A DNA stretch of 64,000 nt from Turicibacter sanguinis. GTDB lineage: Bacteria; Bacillota_I; Bacilli_A; MOL361; Turicibacteraceae. The stretch is from assembly GCF_013046825.1 (NCBI RefSeq), contig NZ_CP053187.1:1229501-1293500 (forward strand). Direction: 5' to 3'. Below the pieces are notes generated by a model. The model did not search any database and had not been told where the DNA came from. It worked only from the letters and a program-made list of their open reading frames with translations. The position numbers and the translations under genes were made by a program. Shown here one piece after another: positions 35,033 through 43,142 of the stretch (its first letter is position 1; each line of letters begins with the position of its first letter).

Positions 35033-36208
35033 ATGAATATTTTGTTTAGTATATTAGCACTAGTATGTTTACTAGGAATTGCATTTATTTTATCAACAGA
35101 TAAGAAAAGTATTAAAGTTCAAACGGTTGTAATGGGATTATTATTACAAATTATTTTGATTTTCTTCGTTATTAAAGTACCAGTTGGACAAGTGATTTTA
35201 GAAAATTTAGCAATGGGTGTAAATTCTATTGTTCAAATGGGAATGGAAGGAGTTAATTTCGTTTTCGGTGGAATTTCAGATAGTTACGTTTTTGCAATTA
35301 ATGTCTTATCATTAATCGTCTTTACATCAGCTCTAATTTCAGTTCTATATTTCTTAAAAGTTATCCCATTTTTAGTTAAATATGTTGGAAAAAGTGTTGC
35401 CAAATTAATGGGAACAACAGATGTTGAGACATTTGCAGCTGTTGGAAATTGTTTCTTGAGTGGAACAGAGTCTCCGTTATTAATCAAACCATATCTTCCA
35501 AAATTAACAAAATCTGAATTGTTTGCTGTAATGGTTGGAGGATTTGGTTCAGCATCAGCTAGCATCTTAGCAGGATATGCATTAATGGGAATTGATATGA
35601 GATACTTATTAATTGCTGTATTTACAGTTCCATTTAGTACATTAATGGTTTCTAAAATTATGGTTCCTGAAACGGAACAATCATTAACAGAAAATGCAGA
35701 AGTATCCGGATCTGAATCTGATAGTTTATTCGAAGCAATTTCTGAGGGAACAGGAAATGGATTAGGATTAGCTTTAAATGTAGGGGCAAGTTTAATTGCC
35801 TTCGTTGGATTAATTGCAGTTATTAATGCCTTCTTAGGATTATTCGATACAAATCTTTCACAGTTATTCGGATATGTTTTCCTACCATTTGCGTATTTAT
35901 TTCATGTACCCTCAAATGAGGCTTTCACATTTGCTACATTAGTTGGAACAAAGTTTGGTATCAATGAGTTTGTTGCTTATGGAGACATGGTTAATGTTAT
36001 GGGAGCATTATCACCTCGTACAAACGCTATTTTGGCTGTTGTATTATGTAACTTTGCTAACATTTCATCAATTGGAATTCAAGTTGGAGGATTCAATTCC
36101 TTCGCCCCAACACGTAAAAAAGAAGTTGCTAAATTAGGATTTAAAGCATTAATTTGTGGAACAATCGCTACGTTAACAACAGGAGCGATTTTAGGAATGT
36201 TTATTTAA
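35033..36208 (+). CDS. nupC: NupC-family concentrative nucleoside transporter
   Basis: A 391-aa CNT-family transporter with multiple helices. GNCFLSGTESPLLIKPYLPKLTKSELFAVMVGGFGSASASILAGY is the nucleoside/Na+ site region, and SSIGIQVGGFNSFAPTRKKEVAKLGFKAL is the conserved C-terminal block. It imports nucleosides with Na+ or H+. ATG 35033 follows gtggaggg. It is downstream of the deoxynucleoside kinase gene; its transcript depends on correct intron splicing only for the kinase, not for its own coding frame. Confidence 0.93.
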   Translation: MNILFSILALVCLLGIAFILSTDKKSIKVQTVVMGLLLQIILIFFVIKVPVGQVILENLAMGVNSIVQMGMEGVNFVFGGISDSYVFAINVLSLIVFTSALISVLYFLKVIPFLVKYVGKSVAKLMGTTDVETFAAVGNCFLSGTESPLLIKPYLPKLTKSELFAVMVGGFGSASASILAGYALMGIDMRYLLIAVFTVPFSTLMVSKIMVPETEQSLTENAEVSGSESDSLFEAISEGTGNGLGLALNVGASLIAFVGLIAVINAFLGLFDTNLSQLFGYVFLPFAYLFHVPSNEAFTFATLVGTKFGINEFVAYGDMVNVMGALSPRTNAILAVVLCNFANISSIGIQVGGFNSFAPTRKKEVAKLGFKALICGTIATLTTGAILGMFI

Positions 36209-36236
36209 ATCGACAATCTGTTTCTAAACTTTATCG

Positions 36237-36270
36237 AAAAAAATCGTTACAAGTCGTAACGATTTTTTTT
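36237..36270 (+). terminator. Terminator of the nucleoside salvage operon
   Basis: AAATCGTTAC / GTAACGATTT stem, 5-base loop, T8. Confidence 0.93.
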
Positions 36271-36378
36271 ATGTCTTAAAACAAAAAAATATTAAAAATT
36301 TAATGATAAACGATAACTTTTTAATATTTTAAACATATAATTTTAGTGTAAGAGAAAAGAAAATTTGGGGTGAGCGTA

Positions 36379-36966
36379 ATGAAGAAGTTAGCTAAGTATT
36401 TAGATTTATTTTTAAAGGTTGGTTTTTGGGTTTTAATTATTCTTAGTCCGCTAATGATTATCACGATGGTCGGAGTTGGAACTTTGATGAATAATCCAGC
36501 TATTCCTGATACTTTAAAATTAGAAACAAATTTTGTTTATCATGGATTAAGCTTTGTGATGAATTCAAATCTGGATAACTATAATTATATGTCATGGCTA
36601 TCGGTCATTGAATTATTAATTGGAAATAGTGTCTTGTTATATAATATAGTTCAAATTAGAGGGATTTTAGCTGGGGTATTAGAAGATAATCCATTTAGTA
36701 AACAAATAATTAAATGTGTTAAAAAGTTAGCATATGGAATTATAATCGGAAGTCTTATCTTTTCAACTACACAAGCCATTATAAATTATTTATCACTAAA
36801 TCATTTAAATATTTTAGAATCACTTTATCAAGCAGGAATTGAAGTAAATTATACCTTTAATATTTTTGAAAACTCACTCATTGTGGAAGGGTTGTTAGTT
36901 TTACTATTAGTACATGTCTTTCAATACGGACTTCAGTTACAAGAAGAATATGATGCTACACTTTAA
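36379..36966 (+). CDS. DUF2975 membrane protein
   Basis: A 195-aa four-helix membrane protein of the DUF2975 type, with an N-terminal helix pair (VGFWVLIILSPLMIITMVGVGTL) and an AxGVLEDNPFSKQ segment between helices 2 and 3, which is diagnostic. DUF2975 genes are normally followed by a YozG-like HTH gene, as here after 12 bases. Function unknown. ATG 36379 follows ggggtga. Confidence 0.82.
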   Translation: MKKLAKYLDLFLKVGFWVLIILSPLMIITMVGVGTLMNNPAIPDTLKLETNFVYHGLSFVMNSNLDNYNYMSWLSVIELLIGNSVLLYNIVQIRGILAGVLEDNPFSKQIIKCVKKLAYGIIIGSLIFSTTQAIINYLSLNHLNILESLYQAGIEVNYTFNIFENSLIVEGLLVLLLVHVFQYGLQLQEEYDATL

Positions 36967-36978
36967 GGGAGGAAATGA

Positions 36979-37191
36979 ATGATGGCCATTATAACAAGAC
37001 TTGATCGGATGCTTGCAGATCGAAAAATGCATTTATCGGAACTTGCAGACCGAGTAGGTGTATCTATTGTTAATTTATCAAATTTAAAAACAGGTAAAGT
37101 TAAAGCAATCCGATTCTCCACTTTAAATGCGATTTGCAAGGAATTGAATTGCCAACCTGGAGATATATTAGAGTATACGGATGAAGATTAA
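36979..37191 (+). CDS. YozG-like Cro/CI-type HTH regulator
   Basis: A 70-aa single-domain HTH protein (LDRMLADRKMHLSELADRVGVSIVNLSNLKTGKVKAIRFSTL, ending CKELNCQPGDILEY). This matches the short YozG-type regulators paired with DUF2975 proteins and is likely controlled or sequestered by the membrane partner. Confidence 0.88.
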   Translation: MMAIITRLDRMLADRKMHLSELADRVGVSIVNLSNLKTGKVKAIRFSTLNAICKELNCQPGDILEYTDED

Positions 37192-37320
37192 TTTTAATTC
37201 TTTAAAGATGTGAATAGAAATAGGTGATAAGTGAAAGGATTTTATAAAGTCTACAGTGCTAGAGAGATTGTGAGATGCATATCCATATAATAAGGAAAGG
37301 ATAAAGAAGGATGTGAAGAC

Positions 37321-37611
37321 ATGTCTAAAGAAGAGATGATTGTTGATTTATTTAAATGTATCGGGAATCCGACGCGATATAAAATTTTAAAAGTATTGTG
37401 TGAGCGTCCTTTATGTGTAAATAAATTAAATGAAGCAGTGGGTTATTCGCAACCTAATATCTCTCAACATTTAAAACTAATGAGAATGTCTGGGATTGTG
37501 ACATGTTCTAAAAATGGAATGAATATTTGTTATCAGATTGCGGATGACGACATCATAAAGTTGTTAGAATTGGCAGAAGATATTGTTTTGAAACAACGAA
37601 ATAGAACATAA
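37321..37611 (+). CDS. ArsR-family transcriptional regulator
   Basis: A 96-aa winged-helix protein: LFKCIGNPTRYKILKVLCERPLCVNKL and QPNISQHLKLMRMSGIV form the HTH. A Cys in CERPLCV and other Cys (LFKCIG, VTCSK) could sense metal or redox. The thioredoxin gene follows, suggesting redox control. Confidence 0.88.
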   Translation: MSKEEMIVDLFKCIGNPTRYKILKVLCERPLCVNKLNEAVGYSQPNISQHLKLMRMSGIVTCSKNGMNICYQIADDDIIKLLELAEDIVLKQRNRT

Positions 37612-37725
37612 TGATATAATGAAATAATTATATCAACATTTAGATAACGTCAGCATACGATACTATATATTAACTATGAATATCATTATTCCGACAGAGG
37701 ATAATGTTCCAAAGGAGAGAGTCTA

Positions 37726-38034
37726 GTGATTGAAATTAAAAATAATGAATTTAGATCAAAAATTGAAGATGGGATTGTTTTAGTTGATTTTTATGCACAG
37801 TGGTGTGGACCATGTCGTATGATTAGTCCAGTACTTGAGCAATTACATGAAGAATACGATGGAAAAGTTAAATTTGTAAAAGTTGATATCGATGTGAATC
37901 CGGAAACAGCAAAAGAATATGGAGTCATGAGTATTCCTAACTTATTAATCTTTAAAGATGGGGAGTTAGCAGATCGTTTATTAGGATTTAAGCCGAAACA
38001 AACCTTACAACAATGGATTAACAATTATTTATAA
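37726..38034 (+). CDS. trxA: Thioredoxin
   Basis: A 102-aa thioredoxin with the active site WCGPC at residues 26-30 and cis-Pro in MSIPNLLIF. It reduces protein disulfides in the cytoplasm. GUG start behind aaggagag. Its neighbour is the ArsR-type regulator. Confidence 0.95.
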   Translation: MIEIKNNEFRSKIEDGIVLVDFYAQWCGPCRMISPVLEQLHEEYDGKVKFVKVDIDVNPETAKEYGVMSIPNLLIFKDGELADRLLGFKPKQTLQQWINNYL

Positions 38035-38157
38035 GCTAATGAAAGATTCATAAAGTAAAATCCATCTGTTTAGCTTTAATGAGTTTTTTAATCTGTGAAA
38101 CACTTATCTACATATAGAATATGATTGAATAAAGAAGTCAATTTTATAAATAGCTAA

Positions 38158-38195
38158 GAAAAAGCGATAACTCTTAAAGAGTCATCGCTTTTTTT
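38158..38195. terminator. Bidirectional terminator
   Basis: AAAAAGCGATaACTCTTAAAGAGTcATCGCTTTTT: a long, nearly perfect stem between thioredoxin (+) and the split-barrel gene (-). Confidence 0.9.
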
Positions 38196-38700
38196 AACGC
38201 AAATTGTTGAGATTATAATATTTTCTACCGGTTACATTTCTTGTTCTTAGCACAATTCTTTTTAATTTTTTACCTGTTCGAACACAGGTATCCGAATGAT
38301 GAATCTCAGCTCGCCCCATAGCAATCACACTTTTTACTCCATCTGGATTACGCCAATTAAATTCTAGACAGATTTTTGGGTTGCTCTCTAAGAACTCCCA
38401 TTTCATTCCTTCATTATAAGTATAAAGAGTAAATGTATATTCTCCATCCGATTCTGTATAGCAATAACACATTGGAACAACGTAAGGTTGATTATCTCGA
38501 GGATCTACATCTCGAGACCCACTCGAAGAACTAGAGCTTCGACTTGAAGAACTTGAACTTCTAGTAAACGAACTTGAAGAACGTGTACTAGAACTATTAT
38601 CATCAGCATTATAAGATAAGCCCAACAAGCAATAAGAAGCATTGTCTAATAAGTTATGAATTTCATTGCAAGTTAAATAGCGATATGTTACTGGCACCAT
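38194..38700 (-). CDS. FMN-binding split-barrel-like protein with Ser/Arg-rich insertion
   Basis: A 168-aa protein with the NimA/pyridoxamine-oxidase-like pattern: a helix (EIHNLLDNASYCLLGLSY), then PYVVPMCYCYTESDGEYTFTLY and ICLEFNWRNPDG...SVIAMGRAEI. Between the first strand and PYVVPM is an inserted low-complexity stretch of Ser and Arg (about residues 36-64). Start ATG 38700 by analogy to the paralogue; both share the same leader ahead of it. Flavin or haem binding is not certain. Paralogue at 38856. Confidence 0.7.
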   Translation of the reverse strand: MVPVTYRYLTCNEIHNLLDNASYCLLGLSYNADDNSSSTRSSSSFTRSSSSSSRSSSSSSGSRDVDPRDNQPYVVPMCYCYTESDGEYTFTLYTYNEGMKWEFLESNPKICLEFNWRNPDGVKSVIAMGRAEIHHSDTCVRTGKKLKRIVLRTRNVTGRKYYNLNNLR

Positions 38701-38800
38701 GAGTATAATCACTTCCTATATAAAGTAGAACTCCTAAGAATTCTTCTATATCATATGCATTGAAATTTTTCTCAGTTAATTAAAACACCTAGTAATAAAT

Positions 38801-38833
38801 AAAAACCTAATGATTCAGATATGAATCACTAGG
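38801..38833 (-). terminator. Terminator of the second split-barrel gene
   Basis: On the minus strand CCTA-TGATTC / GAATCA-TAGG followed by TTTTTATTT. Confidence 0.75.
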
Positions 38834-38855
38834 CTAAGAGGTCTATAAACTAATT

Positions 38856-39293
38856 TTATCTTGAAGTATAGAATTTACGACCTGTAACACCATTCTCATC
38901 AGGTCGTATAGTTATTCTAGCTAAGCCATTATTTAGTATATCTACATCAGCAGTTCCTGTTACCATGACACTCAATCGACTACGAGAAGTATGATAATTG
39001 AATTCTAAACAAACTCTATCATTATCATTGATAGCATCGATTTTTTGTCCATGATTTAAGCTGTGTAAAGTGAAAGTATAAACATACTCATTATTTACAC
39101 GTAAATATCGGTAGGTGTAATTCATAGGAAAAACAAGAGGTTGTACCTTTAAATTATGGGATTGACTAGAACTAGATTGAACAGAGTGGTTATAAGCAAC
39201 TCCTAGTAAACAGTAGGGAGCATTATTTAGTACTTCGATAATTTCTGTTGTGGATAGGTTGCGAAAGTTTGGTATGTTAATTTGGGAGGCCAT
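38856..39293 (-). CDS. FMN-binding split-barrel-like protein (paralogue)
   Basis: A 145-aa paralogue of the gene at 38194: EIIEVLNNAPYCLLGVAY, LVFPMNYTYRYLRVNNEYVYTFTLHSLNHGQK and VCLEFNYHTSRSRLSVMVTGTADV align block by block. Its insertion is short (HSVQSSSSQSH). Both genes end VTGRK-Y and share the motif aggaagtgattatact ahead of the ATG, so they arose by tandem duplication. Confidence 0.7.
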   Translation of the reverse strand: MASQINIPNFRNLSTTEIIEVLNNAPYCLLGVAYNHSVQSSSSQSHNLKVQPLVFPMNYTYRYLRVNNEYVYTFTLHSLNHGQKIDAINDNDRVCLEFNYHTSRSRLSVMVTGTADVDILNNGLARITIRPDENGVTGRKFYTSR

Positions 39294-39386
39294 TAGTATA
39301 ATCACTTCCTGTATACAGTAGAATTCATTATGAATCCTACTTTATACTATGTTGACCATTTTCGATTACCTACTTCAAACGACTAT

Positions 39387-40577
39387 TTAATTTTCTGTTT
39401 TTAATAATTTATCACTCGTTAGCTTAATTCCAATCGCACCAATAGGAGCTGTAATTAAGACGCTTAATATTGCGATAGCTTGCATAATTTCACCGCCCAC
39501 AACTCCCATCTGCATTGGAATAGCTGCTTTGGCAGATTGTACGGTTGCTTTAGGAAGATAAGCAATGACACAGAAAATTCTTTCTTTTAGTGAGAGATTA
39601 GTACCAATTAATGAAATTAGTACACCAATTGATCGAACAAATAATGAACAACTTAAAATCCCAACTCCGATTAAGAAAAATTCTCCGACGAGTGTTGGAT
39701 TAATGGCCATTCCAACGAAGGCAAATAAATAAAGCTTTCCTGTTTTCCAGATAAGGTTCATTTTATCTAGTATGATTTTTGAACTATCCACAATGTAATT
39801 TCTAATAAAGAATCCAAAGACCATAACGGTTAATAAAGAATTAAAAATCTCAACGTGACCGTATTTTTCAACAGCGCGCATTGCTAAACAAAGACCGAAG
39901 GCAATCATCACTTTTAGATAGTCATTTGAAACGTGTTCAATAATCCCTCTTGTGAGTTTGAAAACAAGATAACCTACACCAATACTTAATACAAGTGTTA
40001 CTGGAATCATAAGAAGTTGGGTGCTAATCGATCCTGTGTTGAAGTAGATTCCGAGGAATGTTGTAAACAAAGTGATGGCAATCGTATCATCGGCGCTCGC
40101 TCCAACGAGTAGCATCTGCGGAATTGCTTTATCTTGGCCAACGCGTCGATTAATTAAATCAATCATAGACGGAATCAAAACAGCAGGACTCACAGCTGCG
40201 ATAATAAACCCTAAAATTGCCCCTTGAACGAAGCTAAATTTAAGAAGAAGCATCGACATTAAGGCAATTGTAAACCCTTCAAGTGTAGCGGGAACCGCAC
40301 TTAATAAGATGGCGGGACGGCCAATTTGCTTCATTTGTGCTAAACTGATTCCAAGTCCACCGATAAATAATACGGCTACTAGGGCGATATCTTTGATGAC
40401 TGGTGCTATTTTTAAAGTAGCTTGCGGCACAACGTTTAAAAATGCGGGTCCGATTATCATCCCAAAAATCATCATTCCAATTAAAGAGGGGAGTTTAATA
40501 TATTCGACTAACTTCCCACTATAGTTAGCCAAAATTCCAATAATTATTAAACTGAGTAAAACAATCAATATTATCAC
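39387..40577 (-). CDS. Cation:proton antiporter (CPA type) under fluoride control
   Basis: A 396-aa membrane protein with about 12 helices of the NhaP/KefB-like CPA fold (LPSLIGMMIFGMIIGPAFL, VLFIGGLGISL, AAVSPAVLIPS, LLVGASADDTIAI). The two acidic residues in ADDT correspond to the ion-binding Asp pair of CPA2 antiporters. The start is GTG 40577 after aggagg. The upstream fluoride riboswitch suggests it protects against fluoride, perhaps through pH or Na+ homeostasis; the link is from the riboswitch, not the protein. Confidence 0.85.
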   Translation of the reverse strand: MIILIVLLSLIIIGILANYSGKLVEYIKLPSLIGMMIFGMIIGPAFLNVVPQATLKIAPVIKDIALVAVLFIGGLGISLAQMKQIGRPAILLSAVPATLEGFTIALMSMLLLKFSFVQGAILGFIIAAVSPAVLIPSMIDLINRRVGQDKAIPQMLLVGASADDTIAITLFTTFLGIYFNTGSISTQLLMIPVTLVLSIGVGYLVFKLTRGIIEHVSNDYLKVMIAFGLCLAMRAVEKYGHVEIFNSLLTVMVFGFFIRNYIVDSSKIILDKMNLIWKTGKLYLFAFVGMAINPTLVGEFFLIGVGILSCSLFVRSIGVLISLIGTNLSLKERIFCVIAYLPKATVQSAKAAIPMQMGVVGGEIMQAIAILSVLITAPIGAIGIKLTSDKLLKTEN

Positions 40578-40603
40578 GTTAATCCTCCTATTTCTTCTAA
40601 CCA

Positions 40604-40698
40604 CAAAAAAACTCCTACCCTTTAATCCACGACAAAAAAGATTAAAGAGTAGGAGTCATTAGCTTACGCGGTTAATGGCGAACTCCATCGCCTATTGA
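40604..40698 (-). promoter_or_regulatory. Fluoride riboswitch with terminator
   Basis: On the minus strand the leader reads AGGCGATGGAGTTCGCC, ATTAACCGCG, TAAGCTAATGACTCCTAC, the crcB-motif fluoride aptamer (about 40649-40698). The ACTCCTAC end of the aptamer is also the left arm of a terminator (ACTCCTAC.CTTTAATC / GATTAAAG.GTAGGAGT, T7; plus 40604-40656). Fluoride binding would protect the arm and turn the antiporter gene on. Confidence 0.9.
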
Positions 40699-40823
40699 TA
40701 ACATTATTATATGAGAAATATAACCGTTTGTAAACACTAATCATCACATGATATAATGAAAGAAGTTCTTTAAATGCGACTTTTTTTGCTAAAAATCTAC
40801 AGAGGAACTATTGGAGAGAGAAG

Positions 40824-41213
40824 ATGAAGAAAAAACTAATTAAAGACCAGCACATTATCTGGATGACGATGATTTTATCCATTTTAATTTTAGTATTTTA
40901 TTTATTAAGCTATACAAAAGAGGCATGGATTTTATTTTTAATCATGTTTATTTTTGAAAGAATCATTACACCCTACACAGGAAAACGTTTTGAACATACT
41001 CTAGATCAATTAGGAGAAATACTCGATAAAGATTTTGATGAATCAGAATCGAAAAGAGTGTTAAAAGTGATTGTTAGTTTAATTGCTTTCGTCATTGTAG
41101 CCATTGGTATTTATATTTACGCTTTGATTTCTCATCCATTACTATTTACTATCTTAATGTTAGCAGAAATTATCGATAAAATAATAGAGAAATTCATCTT
41201 AAAAAGAGTTTAG
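40824..41213 (+). CDS. Hypothetical multi-pass membrane protein
   Basis: A 129-aa protein with about four hydrophobic segments (residues 11-28, 32-46, 82-105 and 107-117) and a charged middle loop (EHTLDQLGEILDKDFDESESKR) of cytoplasmic character. No family recognised. Ribosome binding site tggagag. The gene ends inside its terminator hairpin. Confidence 0.68.
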   Translation: MKKKLIKDQHIIWMTMILSILILVFYLLSYTKEAWILFLIMFIFERIITPYTGKRFEHTLDQLGEILDKDFDESESKRVLKVIVSLIAFVIVAIGIYIYALISHPLLFTILMLAEIIDKIIEKFILKRV

Positions 41214-41235
41214 CGATTTGTTAAACTCTTTTATA
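41201..41235 (+). terminator. Terminator embedding the stop codon
   Basis: AAAAGAGTTTA / TTAAACTCTTTT stem; the gene's TAG is inside. Confidence 0.82.
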
Positions 41236-41480
41236 TTAGCGAGGTCATCCTATGAATCCGAAGGCTCTTAGTTTTCCAAAATAATAGAGTAATATTGGAA
41301 TTCTACGATACGTAGATTGATTATTTTTCTCTACTAAGTTAGATTATTTAGTGTACATAACCCATTTGGTTAACCAAGATAAAATACAGATGATTGAGAG
41401 ATAACTATAGAGTAATTAGGAAAAGATGTAGTTAATTTCATGGCAGTTAATGATTAACGATAAAGGAAGAGGTGAAAATT

Positions 41481-42065
41481 TTGGATTGTGTGAAGGTAGG
41501 AAAGTTACTTTATGACTTACGTAAAGAGAAAAATATGACGCAAAAACAAGTAGCTGAATTAATGAACATTAGCGATAAGACGATTAGTAAGTGGGAAAGA
41601 GGACTAGGGTGCCCTGATGTTTCTTTGCTTCCTGAATTATCACAAATTTTTGGAGTTAGTATAGATGGAATTTTATCCGGAGAACTAAATCAAAATCCGG
41701 TAGTAGGAGGAAATATGAGAAGATTAAAATTTTTTGTTTGTTCACAGTGTGGAAATATAATGACGGCAACAGGAGATGCAACAGTATCTTGTTGTGGAAA
41801 AACGTTAGAAGCATTAGTGCCTCAAAAAGCAGAAGATGGACATTTATTAAGTATTGAGCCAGTTGAAGATGAACTATATGTAACATCAGATCATGAAATG
41901 ACAAAAGGTCATTATATTACGTTTATCGCTTATGTAACAGGAGATACTGTAATACTTGGAAAGCAATATCCGGAGTGGAATTTACAATTCCATTTCCATA
42001 AGAGAAAACATGGAAAGTTATTCTATTATTGTAGTAATCATGGTTTATATTATCAGGTTATTTAA
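41481..42065 (+). CDS. HTH (XRE) fused to desulfoferrodoxin-like domain
   Basis: A 194-aa fusion. Residues 5-62 are an XRE helix-turn-helix (LRKEKNMTQKQVAELMNISDKTISKWERG). Cys87, Cys90, Cys104 and Cys105 (CSQC, SCC) match the desulforedoxin-type metal site. The C-terminal domain (YVTSDHEMTKGHYITFIAY ... CSNHGLYY) resembles superoxide reductase, keeping His138, His144, Cys184 and His187. The catalytic Lys before the first His is replaced by Asp, so it may sense rather than reduce superoxide. Start TTG 41481 is chosen from aagaggtg; GTG 41472 overlaps that site. Confidence 0.78.
   Translation: MDCVKVGKLLYDLRKEKNMTQKQVAELMNISDKTISKWERGLGCPDVSLLPELSQIFGVSIDGILSGELNQNPVVGGNMRRLKFFVCSQCGNIMTATGDATVSCCGKTLEALVPQKAEDGHLLSIEPVEDELYVTSDHEMTKGHYITFIAYVTGDTVILGKQYPEWNLQFHFHKRKHGKLFYYCSNHGLYYQVI
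42040..42063 (+). repeat. 24-bp direct repeat, copy 1 (3' end of the HTH gene)
   Basis: ATGGTTTATATTATCAGG... recurs at 42194-42217 with three mismatches. The two copies flank the dispersed repeat element at 42091-42188. Confidence 0.6.
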
Positions 42066-42090
42066 CTGGAATTTCTTTAGAATTAAGAGA

Positions 42091-42188
42091 AATTACCCCA
42101 GTAGTTGAGGAGTGTTCACTATGTTCACACTGGGTTCCCCCCCATCAGTGGAGGAAAGCTAAGAGCCTGTCGTCTACTTAGCATGTGG
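42091..42188 (+). repeat. Dispersed repeat element, copy 1
   Basis: Starts AATTACCCCA and contains GCTAAGAGCC-TGTC-GTCTACTTAGC, a hairpin shared with copies at 61889 and 61968-62076. Between these blocks it holds a second hairpin, ACCCCAGT/ACTGGGT. Not part of any gene. It sits just after the HTH/desulfoferrodoxin gene, between two 24-bp direct repeats. Confidence 0.6.
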
Positions 42189-42193
42189 ATCCT

Positions 42194-42217
42194 ATGGTTC
42201 ATATTATCAGGTTGTAT
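42194..42217 (+). repeat. 24-bp direct repeat, copy 2
   Basis: Second copy of the end of the HTH gene, after the dispersed repeat element; likely made by duplication at insertion or by recombination. Confidence 0.55.
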
Positions 42218-42276
42218 AATTTAATATTTCAAAAAGTAAACACTATTACATTATTTAGGTGTGAAATTGAAAAATA

Positions 42277-42335
42277 AAAGCTCTAGTTATTCAAATCTTC
42301 TCAGTTAGAGAGGAAGAATAAGATAGAGCTTTTTT
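42277..42335. terminator. Bidirectional terminator
   Basis: AAAAGCTCTA / TAGAGCTTTT outer stem with inner TTATT..CTTC / GAAGAATAA pairing, between the repeat-containing region and the repeat-protein gene. Confidence 0.75.
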
Positions 42336-42396
42336 AGTCATTACAACTTTTAAAAATAAATTCATGGATGACATTTTAGATTCTTTTCATCATAGG

Positions 42397-42849
42397 CTAT
42401 TTCATAACTGGATAAGGTTGTCCCATAGGTTGATAAGGTTGATTCATAGGCCAATTTTGTTGTCCCATAGGTTGATAAGGCTGATTCATAGGCCAATTTT
42501 GTTGTCCCATAGGGTGATAAGGCTGATTCATAGGCCAATTTTGTTGTCCCATAGGGTGATAAGGCTGATTCATAGGCCAATTTTGTTGTCCCATGGGTTG
42601 GTAGGGTTGATTCATAGGCCAATTCGGTTGCCCCATAGGTTGATAAGGTTGTTGAACAACTGGATAGTATTGGGCTCCCATAGGATTGTTCATAATAGGT
42701 TGTCCACCGCCTACTCCTTGTGGGATTATGATTCTTTGCTCGGTTTGCTCGGGTACACTTTGAATAGTATAATTTGAATAATTATCAATAGGTGTTGAAA
42801 AATTTTCATTATTATAACTCATAGATGAATAAGGTTGATTACTGTACAT
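42397..42849 (-). CDS. Pro/Gln/Met/Trp repeat protein
   Basis: A 150-aa protein without signal peptide. The N-terminal half is Ser/Tyr/Asn-rich; the C-terminal half is six 14-residue units of the form QPYQPMGQQNWPMN (residues 67-150), the last unit degenerate. Composition (Tyr, Pro, Gln, Asn) is reminiscent of spore-coat or surface structural proteins; no catalytic motif. The start ATG 42849 follows aggag; the frame extends 20 codons further upstream. Function unknown. Confidence 0.68.
   Translation of the reverse strand: MYSNQPYSSMSYNNENFSTPIDNYSNYTIQSVPEQTEQRIIIPQGVGGGQPIMNNPMGAQYYPVVQQPYQPMGQPNWPMNQPYQPMGQQNWPMNQPYHPMGQQNWPMNQPYHPMGQQNWPMNQPYQPMGQQNWPMNQPYQPMGQPYPVMK
42400..42651 (-). repeat. 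Six 42-bp tandem repeats
   Basis: In-frame 42-bp units encode QPYxPMGQxNWPMN. The near identity of units 2-5 indicates recent expansion by slippage or recombination; copy number may vary between strains. Confidence 0.9.
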
Positions 42850-42938
42850 ACCATCATCTCCTAGCTTCATTTCTTGATATATTATGAAATGATAGCCTAA
42901 TTGTGACATGATTTTAGATATAAATTGAATTATATATA

Positions 42939-42965
42939 GCCACGCTTAAAAAGCGTGGTTTTTTA
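42939..42965 (+). terminator. Plus-strand terminator without an obvious gene
   Basis: CCACGCTT / AAGCGTGG stem with a 3-base loop and T6. No plus-strand gene ends nearby, so it may end an antisense or readthrough transcript. Confidence 0.7.
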
Positions 42966-43142
42966 TTATTTTATACAACAGGAGAGTAGTTGCTTCTTAT
43001 GTGACTTAGTTACATAACTTTTAGAATATTCAGAATATACTTTAGATATAAAGAGTGCAGGGGATATTTATCGATTGAAGAAAAATTTGTTTAATTTATA
43101 AAGCAAATTAAACGATGGGTTCCTTGTGAAAGGAGTTTTAAG

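Noticed and set aside
42066-42396. CRISPR-like array at the 42 kb repeats
   Set aside because: The 42-bp repeats are coding and contiguous without spacers, and no cas gene is nearby.
42364-42777. 137-aa plus-strand ORF rich in His, Arg and Leu
   Set aside because: It is the antisense of the 42-bp repeats of the minus-strand gene; the minus frame has a ribosome binding site and a coherent repeat.
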